Of a DNA stretch of 64,000 nucleotides, positions 48,236 through 60,357 are shown piece by piece. Numbering within the stretch: position 1 is the first letter of the stretch; every line of letters starts with the position of its first letter. This stretch comes from Psettodes erumei (taxonomy: Eukaryota > Chordata > Actinopteri > Pleuronectiformes > Psettodidae): contig JAFBJZ010000357.1 in NCBI GenBank assembly GCA_016785225.1, positions 2,423,501-2,487,500 of the forward strand, written 5' to 3'. Under the pieces are notes generated by a model. It was not told where the DNA came from and did no database searches. It saw only the letters and a list, made by a program, of their open reading frames with translations. Made by a program: the position numbers and the translations under genes.

Positions 48236-50987
48236 GTCTACATCAAGAGAGATGGGGTAGATCTTGAATTACCTATCTTATTGCTACTGCTTTGCTTCAG
48301 GCAAGGATGAATGATTGTAATGGAAATTCCTTTTTAAAGGTGACCAAACATTTTTACACAAACAAATTGGAGATGACTAGCTTTCACTTGAATCTGATAG
48401 GTGGAAGGTTACATACATACAAGAGGCTGAGTATAGTCCTATTTGTTACTTATTCTGCCCATTAAATGTGTTCATTAGGTGGCATTTGTCTTGCCTCACT
48501 TTACTACACAAAAACATAAAAATGTATTACTATATGAATTAATGTCCTTCATATGAAACATATATATATGTACATACATGTATACTGTGCATAATAAAAT
48601 GTAACATGGAATGTAATTTCAGCACCTCTCCTGTCAATTTGGGAGCCACACACTCAGCAGAGATCAGTTACTGATTCAGTCAGATCTAACTCAAGTTTGT
48701 TAACATTACAATAACAATTTTTAGCTAATGGTCATATCAGACCACATACAGTTTTAATGAATGACATGATCAGCCAAACTTTGTTTGTATTAATTATACA
48801 TTATGCATTGGTATTTATATATATACATATAGAAGCAACCTATCTAGGTGGCACTCCCACCTCTCTTGACAAAGATGAGATGTTGAGGTAGAGAGTAAAC
48901 ACTTGCTCAAAACTACACTACAGGATAGCCAGTAAATGGAGAAATATGACACAAAGACAAACGTGCTGTAATTTCATGAAACACATACACGTTGACTGGT
49001 ACAATACGTGAGAAGCTATACAGTTTCATGCGATGCAGTCAAATGAAGAGATTGTGGTCATGAGTCACTGTAGTTGTCTCTTTGATGCTGCCTATTCTGA
49101 TCATGTGAGCCTGTGCGTGTGGTTTGACACAAGAGAATATGAGCACTGGCTCTCTGTAGCATCACAACGAGAGGGTGATCAGTGAAGTGGTGGGAAAGAA
49201 GTGTATCATGAGGGCTGGAAACTTCTCTGTAATTTCCTGGTTTCTTGTACTGCCTTCAAACTGAAATAAAGTGGCTAACAATGTACATCTAGTCCAAGAT
49301 GGCACACTCTTGCTCTGATAAGAAAAAAAAGAGCTGAGCAGGAAATATCAGCTCATGGTGTCATAATCACTGAACATGGTGATGAAAATAGGTCTTGAAA
49401 AGAACCTCTCCTCTCACATCATGTACACAGTCAACACACATTTACCAGGCGATGCACGTTTCCTGTTTATAGATAAACAGGCGATAATAACATGCATTCA
49501 GTTCAAAAAAGGCTTGGAAATGTTCAAATACAGAAAAGTTAATTTAAGCTCACTGTTTTTGCAGTGCTTCTCATGGATTCATTGGTGACTCATGACCTAA
49601 AATTTTGATAGTACAATATGTACACAGTTTTACTATTTTCAGTTGTGATTTTAGCCATAAAATATATATTACTTGCTTAATATGAATACAACTTGTTATA
49701 ACGGGATCCACTCACCCACATAATACTTTATCCATGTGAATCATGCACTTTGAGGCTTTGTGTGCTTATCACATCACAAGAAAGCCTTAATTCCAGTGAC
49801 TGTCAGTTTGGGAGCGTCTGTGTGATGACAATGCTTGGTTTTTTCACATCATAGTTCAGTGTAATAATATAGTCAGAGTGGTCTGTGCCCTGCCTAATCC
49901 ACATTTTGAAACATTTCCATTTGACAATTGAATGTTTCAATTTGATTCCCATGTATTTTAAGATATTGCAAAACAGATTGGCCTTAATCCACGATGATGA
50001 TACTTGTGACGTGATATTTTAAGTGAGCGGAAAAAAATGTCAGCTGCAATATAGAAAGGAACTGATATTCATGAAACTGATATTCTTGGATTCACAGTTG
50101 GCAGACCTATTGACTGCAAAAACCAACCTGTTCATTGTTGTTGGGCTTCTACCTGAAGTAGACAACAGGCTGAGGAGAACTGTTGGTGAAAAGAAACCTT
50201 GGGTGAACTGTGGTGACAGATTCCCAATCAGGTTTCTGTTAAAGTTTAATAGGTGATTTTTGTCAGACTCTTTCCTGTTACAGTCTCTGTCACTTATTGT
50301 TAGATTCTGCAGCTGATACCAGGGAGTGCCCATCTTTACATTTTATGTTACTTTATATCTCTACTAAACTGCATTTTAGAGGTAAATATTCCACTTTTTT
50401 GCTCAGCTAGAGTTAAATTTGATTTACAGGTTAAAATGTTCCTTTTAAAAACATGCAATGAGTGCATAAAATCTTTTTTGGCTTGCAACCCATTATATAA
50501 AGAGCAGTGTTAAGTTGTGGACACTTATTAAGTTTCAGGTGTTAATAAATTGTTAGCAGTTCCACCACAGACATTTCGCCCCAACATTTCTTAGATGGCT
50601 TCATTTTAAGCATCACTTTAGGCCCGAGGTGATCAAATACAGTTTATTCCTAATTCCCATTCATCATCGAACAACCCTGCCAGATTAGTTTTGTGACCCT
50701 TTGGAGGGGCCCAACCCCTAAATTGAGAGCCATTGGACTGAACTAGCCTGACCTCAAACGGCTACAAAAGTAACATGCTTCTTACACATTGATGTCCCAA
50801 CAGTCTAATAATGTCATGTATAATCATACACCAGTCACAGGGGATATTTTGCTGCAGAACAAGTACTTTTACATTTCACCTTAATTTTGTATAATACTTC
50901 TCTGCTAATTCATCATAGGAATGCTGGAACCAATCTCAGCTTGATCATGACTAAACCAATGTCAGCTAACTTTGGTGCATTTTTTGG
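48236..50987. other. non-coding DNA
   Basis: A perfect palindrome ACATATATATATGT lies at 48559-48572. The frames at 50023-50256 (plus) and 50040-50333 (minus) are open over the same interval. Neither has a recognised domain. Confidence 0.5.
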
Positions 50988-51004
50988 GGGTGGGGGTGGG
51001 GGGG
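50988..51004 (+). other. G-quadruplex-capable run
   Basis: The plus strand from 50986 reads G5-T-G5-T-G7. Positions 50988-51004 are identical to the run at 42788-42804. Confidence 0.85.
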
Positions 51005-51195
51005 TGTTCCACAAAACACACGTAGGCCTGAGATTGACCTTACACTGACAGTTCTGAGAAATGCTCTTCGTACATTCCTTTAAGCTTGTCAAGTACCAGC
51101 ATGAAGGGTCCCAGCTGTTGTCCTCATGCTGTGCGTTCGGCTCTGCTCAGACCCACACAGCACACATTCCTCACTGACTCACCAACCTTGTCTGT

Positions 51196-51199
<4 letters not shown>

Positions 51200-51230
<31 letters not shown>
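51200..51230 (+). repeat. (TG)15 microsatellite
   Basis: TG run, nearly uninterrupted. First of five CA/TG tracts within 2.2 kb. Confidence 0.93.
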
Positions 51231-51232
<2 letters not shown>

Positions 51233-51549
51233 TGTGTACTCATCTCTTCAACCTCTTTAAGTCTGTAGTCCTCTTCCCTCACGCAGCTTTGGCCTGTTTG
51301 TGTTGTCTGTCATATAAACAAGTTAATGACTCAGTCCATTATATAATGATCTGCCCAACCACTAGCACTGCGAGTCAAAACACTCAGTCCACCTTGGTTT
51401 AGTCTGCTAAGAGGAATCGCCACTTAATCAACAGCTGAAGTTTATACTGAATCAAGAATCATGGATTATTTTTTTCTGGATGTGTACACCTTTGAACACA
51501 GTACATATTAATGGTTCACTTCACTGTTTTAACCCACAAACCAGCACCA

Positions 51550-51552
<3 letters not shown>
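51231..51552. other. non-coding DNA
   Basis: Nothing recognised. Confidence 0.5.

Positions 51553-51580
<28 letters not shown>
51553..51580 (+). repeat. (CA)14 microsatellite
   Basis: Uninterrupted CA run. Confidence 0.95.
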
Positions 51581-51723
51581 GCTTGTGCCTGCATCATTTC
51601 CTGCCACAAACTGAAAACAGGTTTCACCTGCTGATGTCATAAGACCTCGCCTTTGTCAAGCTTAAGCAATGCCAGACCACACCCTAGAACTTGTCTCCAG
51701 GCTTATCACCCACAAACACACGT

Positions 51724-51726
<3 letters not shown>

Positions 51727-51769
<43 letters not shown>
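51727..51769 (+). repeat. (CA)21 microsatellite
   Basis: Uninterrupted CA run of 43 bases, 146 bp after the previous one. Confidence 0.97.
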
Positions 51770-51771
<2 letters not shown>

Positions 51772-52470
51772 ATAGATTCACACATTTGTGATATCAGTGT
51801 TTTTGTGCAGAATTCCTTTTTTGAAATCATGTCTGTAGTTTCTGTGTCCCCTCCTCAGTGCTCCTGGGTTATCATCAGTCCACAGTACTGTTGCTATAGG
51901 TTTGTCACTGGTTTTCTTTTCTGTTTCCAAAATGCTTCTTTAAAAAAATGTGTATGTGTGCATACATGACTAGCAGTTGAAGCATTTTGAGCCAGTTAGC
52001 ATCACAAAGAAGGTGCAGTTATTTTTAATGTGTCAATTATTATCAGTTATTAGAGTGCCATTACATAGCCACACAAGACCAGATGGAGAACACAGCACCT
52101 ATCATAAACAAGAAAACTCTTCAGACGGAAGAATCTGTCACTTTTGCACATTTTGCTCAGTATATGCAGTGCGTGTATACAGGAAACAAACTAGAGGTCT
52201 ACAATGTGGAACTTTCCACAAGGTCAAACAACAGCAAAGATGACAGAGCATTGTGTGCTTTTGTGAAGCTGGAATGATGAAGTTGCACTATCACTGTCAG
52301 CTGGCAGGTGTGACTTGACAAACCTGATCAACATTTTTAGGAACATGCAAATTGTCTGCTGTTTGAATTCATTAGTCAATTAAAGTACAAGGATGGTCTG
52401 TTTGCTGTTGAGTCATTTGATCCATATGGCCAAAATAACTTCCTCCCAGAATTTGATAAGTCTATGATTT

Positions 52471-52476
<6 letters not shown>
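51770..52476. other. non-coding DNA with an 83-codon open frame
   Basis: The plus frame running to TGA 52275-52277 is open from about 52029, with ATG at 52083. It reads ...KTLQTEESVTFAHFAQYMQC... A second frame (51977-52243) is open over the same bases. The composition is protein-like but no family is recognised and no donor site is needed or seen. Chance remains likely. Confidence 0.3.

Positions 52477-52507
<31 letters not shown>
52477..52507 (+). repeat. (TG)15 microsatellite
   Basis: Uninterrupted TG run preceded by TATATA. Confidence 0.95.
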
Positions 52508-52508
<1 letters not shown>

Positions 52509-52649
52509 TACAAAAAATAAAGTGTTGCAATTATAATACTGTTCAACTAGCCTGCCTCAGTTATCAGTGTTAATAAGCTACATTAAACCCTGTAAAATCA
52601 CCTAAACAATGCAAGACATCACTTCATGTTTGTGGAATTCTTACCTCCT

Positions 52650-52938
52650 CAGCCGAGAAGGTTATGTCATGATTGTTTGTTTGTTTGTTTGTCTGTCTGT
52701 CTGTTCGTTAGCACGGTTACGCAAAAATGGGCGGATTTCTATGAGGTGGATGTTGACCTCACCTTAAAGGTAATTAGATTTTGGGAGTGATTTGGATCTA
52801 TCCAGATCCAGGAACAATTCCCTATTGTGAGACAGGGCAAAATTTCACATTTTGAGTCATGTCTCCATAAATGCATAAAGATTTCGGGGAAATGTTCAGC
52901 CTTGTCAGAGGTCCGCACTCTTGGAATATTACTTGTTA
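52650..52938 (+). repeat. dispersed repeat fragment ('TTAGCA..TTACGCAAAAA' type)
   Basis: The order GGTTATGTCATG, a (TTTG)n(TCTG)n run (52676-52703), GTTAGCACGGTTACGCAAAAA, TTAGATTTTGGGAGTGATTTG, GATCTATCCAGATCCAGGA, then CTATTGTGAGACAGGGC, CACATTTTGAGTC, CATAAATGCATAAAGATTTC and GTCAGAGGTCCGCACTCTTGG is that of a dispersed repeat I know from many fish genomes. It starts 'GTTATGTTTTC...GTTAGCA' and closes 'GGAGGTCTGCGCTCTCTGAGTGC'. No coding part is seen. The class is uncertain. The copy is nearly full length and moderately diverged. Confidence 0.7.
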
Positions 52939-53400
<462 letters not shown>

Positions 53401-53583
53401 GGTGTGGAGTGTGTCAGTAGTGGTGTAGTGGGAAATACAAAGTGTATGTGAGAGGGAGGAGGAGAGCTGAAGGACTGAACAGAGGACAGAGGAGTTTCTG
53501 TGTGTCTTGCTACATTTTCTTACCTATCACTTTGTTAGTGACTCTTTATTTACACTTTTATTTAGAATTAAGTTTAACATTGT

Positions 53584-53622
53584 AAAGTGTGGTAAAAAAA
53601 AAAAAAAAAAAAGTGTGGTAAG
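53584..53622 (+). repeat. poly(A) flanked by a 10-bp direct repeat
   Basis: AAGTGTGGTA occurs at 53585-53594 and again at 53611-53620, separated by a run of A residues. An A tract bounded by a short direct repeat resembles the 3' end and target-site duplication of a retro-insertion. Here there is no body between the repeats, so replication slippage or a nearly empty insertion are alternatives. Confidence 0.8.
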
Positions 53623-56600
53623 AAATGTGTGTGTGCAAAATTAAAAATAAAGCAATAGCAGAATTTCAGCCAGGATGGGCACCTTGCACTGATGTTGATT
53701 GTCCATAGCATTTTTTTTTTCAAATTTCTCTGTGTGGTTACCCCCAACTCCTTTAGCAAATCACATATTTTGCTTCTTTCTTTTCTCAAGGTTGCCAGTC
53801 TTCCTTACTGTCTCAGCATGGCCAATGGTCCATCTTAACAGCTTATTTGTGAATATGGTGAAAAATATGCAGCAAAATTGAGCTTTGTTGACATGATTTT
53901 TATAGGAAAAAATTAGGAATGAAATATAGAAATAGAAAATCAAATCAAATGGGTACAATTACTTGTCTTGTCATCCAGCTGTAACAAGTGTGAGCTCTGA
54001 AAAAGAAACAAAAATTCAACCTCCTGGGTGAGTTCTTCTGTGTCGTATTATCATTCAGCCAAGCCAAGACACATCTGTGAAACTCCCTTCTTCCCTCATT
54101 CTGAGCTCTCCCTCTTTCTGTGTGTGTGTGTTGTTTTGGCAGTGTAGCCAAGAACATACTTTTCCTTTTAAAGAAACAGTCAAGAGACAAACAAGAGTTA
54201 GAGAGTAGGCGTACAGGGCAGAATACCTTCACAGAGTACAGATAAAATGGTAGGATTAATACATGGAGGAGTTATCAGCTGAGTCTGGCATGTGGTCCAG
54301 CGAGACTCAAGTGATGAGGGATGACAGTGGCACAGCATCAGAGACTGTGTAATGACGTAGAAGACAAGGATTTTTGGACTCCTTTGCTTAGGCTGTGTAG
54401 ATTACATTGATTATTGTACTTACAGGTTAAAACATCAGCTACATTTTTCAGGAGCTCTGTGGCAGAGATTGACATTTTCTTCACAGCACATAACATAACA
54501 CAAAAAAGATCTGATTTTAGTTTTTTCTAGTGCCTTAGAAATACAGTAAAGCTCTTCTTATTATGCTCTTACAGGTGAAGTCATTAACCTGTCAAGTTTA
54601 CCTACACGATTCTCTCCAAATCTGGAGGAGCAGGGCAAACCTGAAACAAGGGCCATGTTTTTCTCTTGCCCTCCAGCAGCAGGAAGCTTCCTTCTCTGAC
54701 AGGGTTAAAGGATGATAAATGAAGGTGAAATGCCCCTGAAGCCAGTCAAGTGGAATATCAAGAAAAGTTTATTAGATCCTTTATTATATTATTTATAATT
54801 CACTTAAACTTTATCAGCATTTTGATGAAAGAATCAGCTCTGAAATGAACACAGTAAAATAAATAATAAACAGTAAAATAAATACAAAAATGAACATTAT
54901 GCAGTATATGACATGAACTAATTACTGATAACAACAATAAAGTATTTGAACATTAGTCATGTATTCTCCTGCCAGTACTGCAAGAGAGATTTATGAGAGT
55001 TTCTGAGCAGGAAGGAAAGGCTGGGGGAAATTAGAATCCCTTATTCAAGTTCATTTCATATCTTGGTAAGGTAATGAGTAATGAATAATGTAAGTGTCTG
55101 GGTAAACCCAGAGATTACTGCTTCTGTAATCATGAAATTATGATCTTTGGGGTAGCTCAGCTTCCAAAAAGTTCTCCCACAGTCCGAGCCATAAAACTAT
55201 ACTTTCACAGGAAGCTTACAGAAAACACTGAGAAATACTAATCTTTCGTCCTCTGTTGTATTTGTTCTTTTTCACAGGCAACCAAAATCTTTATCACAAA
55301 TGGCTTTGTTTTTATGCTGCATAGTAACAAGTTCCCTCTATAATTTGGAAATCCTGACACTGTTTATGTCGTTTAAATATTCTTTCTTTCACTTTCGGGG
55401 TTTTTTCACTCAGTCATCTAATTTAAGAGTCAGTTTGTAAACTTTAGGGGCAGTTTTGCCCCGAGCCCCAAGCTTTCCTGGCAGGCATTTCATCCTGCAG
55501 TTTAGAACATTTTGTTTCATTTGTTTCATTTTCCGACTGTGGCTTCCCGTCTATCCCTCCCTGCTCATTCTTCTGCCTCTCTTCAGCCTGGCCCCGTTTC
55601 CGTGTGAGAAGGAAGAGCGCTGGTGCTCTGGAAAATGGGAAAGGAAATGTGGGGGGGGTTTGACTGTGTCTGCTCATTCAGTTCTATACTCTTCTTCTGT
55701 AACAACAGTACTGCCCAACTGAGGAGTTTGTGATAAGAAAGCTGAAGTGTCGGGGCTTTAAAAACTGTGCACTGCAGGTCAATGATTTCCTGTAACTTGG
55801 ATAGTCTAAAGTCTTTCCTGGCATGACACAGACCGATATGTTACATTGACTATCCTCTTCTATTTCTGGACTCAAAAATTTTAAAAAAGGAAGCAGTTTT
55901 CCATTCGGTCATAATCAATACTTCTTCTGCCTGGCACTTTTGCTCTTTGCAGCCATTTATGAGGTCAGTTCTGCTTACTCTGTGGAAATGGTCTTAGACA
56001 AACTTTAATCTGTTACACCATATATGATGCCCCAGCTGGAACCTCTCAGTTAGTATCAGATTCCCTACAACTTTGTTTGTTCTTTCGGGAGGACGTGATT
56101 TGTTTTTCTGGGTGTTGTCAGCAGCACTGAAATCTGGCCGTGCCCTTCCAGCTTTGGCAAGAGAGCACCATGATTAAACAGTCCCAAAAATAAAACCCCA
56201 AAAACATCTGCGGAGCTCTCACAGCTTAATGTGGTGCTCAGTGGACACAGGATGAAACCTGAACAGTCGGCTGCAGAAGGCAGGCCACTTTATTTGTGGT
56301 GGAATTGCAGGAGTAGATCTGCCACCAGGCCAGTGCGGCGGGAAAACACCTCTGCACAGAGTGAGTCACAATGCAGCAATGGACGGAGATATCTCCTGAC
56401 AGCACGCTGTGGTGACCTTGAACTAAGAACCTTCAGTGCACGCACACTCACACACACGCATACATGTTCACAGGGGCAGGTCACATGCTGATAAAGCATT
56501 TACTGTGCCAACATGCTGAGGTTTTTAAAGGATGGCTCAGTATTTGAAACATATTTACCCAGAGAAAGCCTGATCTTGTGATGGCTTTTCATTACTATTA

Positions 56601-57436
56601 TTATGTTTGTACTTGGAATGGAAACAGCCAGATTACTTTTGTAAATCCAAGGGACAGAAAAGTAGCTCCTCTCAAAAGACAAAAACCTCATAGCATTACT
56701 TTGTACCTAGTAGCTTAGCATGGGCATTCATCTGTTACAGAGTATACACATCTATAATGACCATAGCTGTTTTGAAACAATTTGTCTGCAGAGCAAACAT
56801 GACATTTGCAAGACATGTGAATGCACCCCACAGATTTGCCTGCTTGTTTGTGAGCAGGAGCCAAACTACCTCAGCCAGTTTAATCAGACCATTAGTACTG
56901 GTACATAAAATAGTACATGTTGTGCAAAGACAGAAACAGACCATTTGAAATGCTTTAACTATGACTCGTAGCTGTGACAGTTGTTGCAAAACTGCTCAAA
57001 AAGCTCCTTCTTGCAACACAATGCAGATCATTTTCTCATGTTCGACCCACCAGTCATTCCTCCCCCTCTTTTTCTCCCTCGCTTTCTGTTTCTCCAACTC
57101 GACAGTTAGAGTAAGCATCCCCATGAACTGGCCTGTACAACCTGTATCTAGGACTGGTTCATTTTTATGGCTAACCAAAAATGCAAAAAGTTTTGACATA
57201 ATTCATATCAGAAAATCAAATCAGCTGCACGGCACAATTACGGTTGTTTCGTGCAGTGATCCTTCGTGGTCAATGTGAAGGGCTGTGGTATAAAGATGAT
57301 GTGAGATTTTTCTTTTTTCTGCATCTGTTAAGTGCCTGTTTGTTCCTGAGGGGGGAAACTGCACACTGGGAAATTTGTTTGGGATGTGGATGAGAAATGT
57401 ATAACTCTGCAGAGAAAACACCCTTTCAGAATAGAA
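53623..57436. other. non-coding DNA with a CpG patch
   Basis: About 3.8 kb. The stretch 56290-56460 keeps more CpGs than its surroundings (GTGCGGCGGG, GGACGGAG, GCACGC). A good acceptor at 55586 precedes a 24-codon open stretch without a recognised product. No gene is called. Confidence 0.45.
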
Positions 57437-57468
57437 ACACATGTGTGCGCGCGCACACACACACACAT
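57437..57468. repeat. alternating purine-pyrimidine tract with 18-bp palindrome
   Basis: ACACATGTGTGCGCGCGCAC followed by a CA run alternates strictly between purine and pyrimidine. TGTGTGCGCGCGCACACA at 57442-57459 is a perfect palindrome. CG plus CA alternation is the classical Z-DNA-forming composition, and the palindrome also allows a cruciform. Confidence 0.9.
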
Positions 57469-59655
57469 TCCAGATTTCACTCTGTTACAAGAAACCGCCA
57501 CTTCTGACTCCCCTGTGGCTAAAAGGCTGATAAACAACTTTTAAGTTCCATTCAGGAAAGCACAAGCATTAATTGTGATATTGCCCTAGTCTGCAGTCAC
57601 TGTAAGAATGTAGCATAGAATATAAATTATCTCTATTTCTATTTGAACATCTGTCTTTTGACAGAGTTTGGCCCACAGCAGAAATTCCACCAAAACCACA
57701 CTTCTGTGTTGATAGAGGAAGCAGGAGAGTTATTTCCTCATTATTTACTGTATGAGCGGTTCAAAAAAAATTGCAAAGCTTATTTGGGCTCTCCATTTGA
57801 AAAAAAAGCTCGTAATGGGAGTATTTAACAAGTGTAGCGATCTATCTAGCCATATATCTGAACTCAGACATCATATAATGAAATGAATAAAGTGTGTGTT
57901 TTGCACATTTTTAACTTTTTTTGGGCTGCAGGACAAGCCATATAAATGCGAATGATGCTCACTGACCATCCATTGGTCAGCTGAATACCATGTGTCTGTA
58001 TGTTTGAGGCGATGATGACAACCCAACGTTCTTTAGAGTGCCTTTTCAGACTCCTCTCTGACAGCCAAAAAAAAGACAAAGCTACAAATCTTGTAGCTGT
58101 AGCAGTATTGCCCTGTGTTTGCAAGGTCAGACTTGCTCTCTGCAGGCACACCTCTGTGCACTTCATGCAGTTGACCACATGGCAACTGACCTAGATATGA
58201 AAGAAACATCTCAATTCCTTTCTGAGTTATCATTCTGCATGTAAATATCACAGATAGAATTTAGCAGTATTTAACTTACGTGTATGATGATGTAGTGATA
58301 TTTTTTTAATTACCGGAGCGTAGCTATGACATGTGTGCATGTTAATCTGTCTTTTTTTAAGGTAATTTAACCACTGTTACTATGGTGCCGATGTTACATA
58401 CATTAGTCAACTATAACTACAACATCACATGTTGGACTGGCTTTATTTATAGATTCACAATGTTGAGCATATTTGGTGGAAGTCAGCCAAACATCGAGCT
58501 TAGTAGCATTAGAGCAGTATCAGGTGAATGAACACAAGTCATTTGTCTTTTGAATTATTTCATTCACATACTTGTGCTGAGCAAAGGATAATTTAATTCA
58601 ATATCAAACTCAAACTCTACTAGCAAAACCTCATTGGCTTTGTTGAATGACATACGCTTTCCAGATGATGGGAACTTCAACTGCTTAAGAAGATGTACAT
58701 GAATTTTAACCTGATTATGTAAACTGTGAATATTCTGTTTCCTCACTTCATGAAACATCAATGTTTAGCAGCTTGGAAATGGTTTGGAAATGACTGCTGA
58801 GTAACATATAGAAATGGGCTGAGTTTCACTGACTTGCTCTGTCATCGACAGAAATAGAAAAACGCGTAAATGAGAACAGATTTCTGAAACAGGGAATTTG
58901 GCTGAATTAAATTACTGTATGTGTGAGCACAGAAGGTAGGAGCACTGACCATACACAGTTATTTTGACCTCGACTCGTCACTTTTGTTGTTGAGAGTTTA
59001 GCTGTGTAATGCCTGATGAAGCCTGGAGAAAAAATCCCTGGAGGAACAAGTCTAACCAGTCCAGCATCATGCTGGTCTGGGCCACAGGCTACACCTCAGT
59101 GCTGTGCACATCTTTAAGCCTCTTAGTTCACAACCTGATATCCTCAAACCAGACACATTTCAGCATGTACAAGCTTAAAACTGAATGTGACCTTTGCCAC
59201 TGGGTCAACTAGAGTTCATTCTGGTCTCAGATCATTAAAAAGATCATTAACAATATATTATCACTATCCACATCATGGAGCAAAGTGAAATCAGGGCCAA
59301 AAATCATTTGCCACATGAATCACCTCCTACTCTGGAAGAAGGGCCCAGATGTCCTACATTGTCAGCCCTGAAATCCCACAAAACACATGGAAAAAGTAGA
59401 TATTAAGTGTCTTTAACACTGTCTATTAATGTTGTTGTCATAAACCCATATTATTCATATGATGCCCTCATTTAAGAATAACCTCACAAAATATTTGATG
59501 ACTGACAAATGACCTTGAAAAATAACAAATCATAAAAGCCATAACTCATAACACAAAGTAACAGAGATAAATGTGCACAGCAGGAGAGAATAAGGGAATA
59601 AGGGAATAAAACAGGAAATAGGCTTTTGGTTAAATCACTTATTTGTGGAAATAAG
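57469..59655. other. non-coding DNA
   Basis: The frames at 57864-58178 (minus) and 58564-58761 (minus) have no recognised domain. No gene is called. Confidence 0.5.
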
Positions 59656-59692
59656 AGGAAGGAAGAAGGAAGGAAGGAAGGAAGGAAGGAAA
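59656..59692 (+). repeat. (GGAA)n microsatellite
   Basis: About eight GGAA units with one GAA interruption. It is a purine-only stretch, and each GGAA is an ETS-factor core. Confidence 0.93.
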
Positions 59693-60321
59693 TCACCAGA
59701 TGAGAGTTGCCAAACGACTCAGCACTGACACATGCACAAGAAATTTTGACCAGTCATCATCCACTGCACTTTGACTTGTCAGATTACTGGTAATGGCGTT
59801 CATAATATACTCAGCGTATGGACTGAGGTAAACAGAAAGATAGGCAATAGTTTCAACATGTGGGGATTTCTCAAAGTTCTCCACCGCATTGCTACATTAA
59901 ACTGTACAGTACCACTGCAGAAAAATGTGGAAATGTGGAACTTTATATTAATGTTTATGTAATGTATCTACCTATTTATTAGTGGATGTGTTGTGTTGGT
60001 TTATACTATTTTGGGGTATTTCTTTTTTACCATCTGGACCTCACCAAGGACAACAGACAGCAGGCATTTATTAGTTAACTAATAAAACAAATAATAAAAA
60101 TAAGTAAATTCAAAATCCACTTGCAACACTATTGTCAGGTGAAGCAATATTAAGTTTCACAATACATTCCCTGTAACACCTCCACTGCTTGAAAGTAATA
60201 GTGTTTAGTTTGTGAATTTATCCACAAATGTGACCCTCACAATTTTTTTCCTTGAATGGTGACCGAAGGTTTCCGCTAATGGTGACTTATGTGTTGCGTA
60301 GTTGTGATGCATTGAGGTGCA
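59693..60321. other. non-coding DNA
   Basis: Nothing recognised. Confidence 0.5.
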
Positions 60322-60357
60322 GTGTGTGTGTGTGTGTGTTTGTGTATGTGTGTGTGT
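60322..60357 (+). repeat. interrupted (TG)n microsatellite
   Basis: TG run interrupted by TTTG and TATG. Confidence 0.9.

Noticed and set aside
55587..55661. Good acceptor followed by a 24-codon open stretch
   Set aside because: Too short, no recognised product, and acceptor-like sites are frequent in T-rich DNA.
59009..59212. 67-codon plus frame containing SSIMLVWATGYTS, slightly like 'GGSIMVWG' of transposases
   Set aside because: No second motif of the family lies at the right distance.
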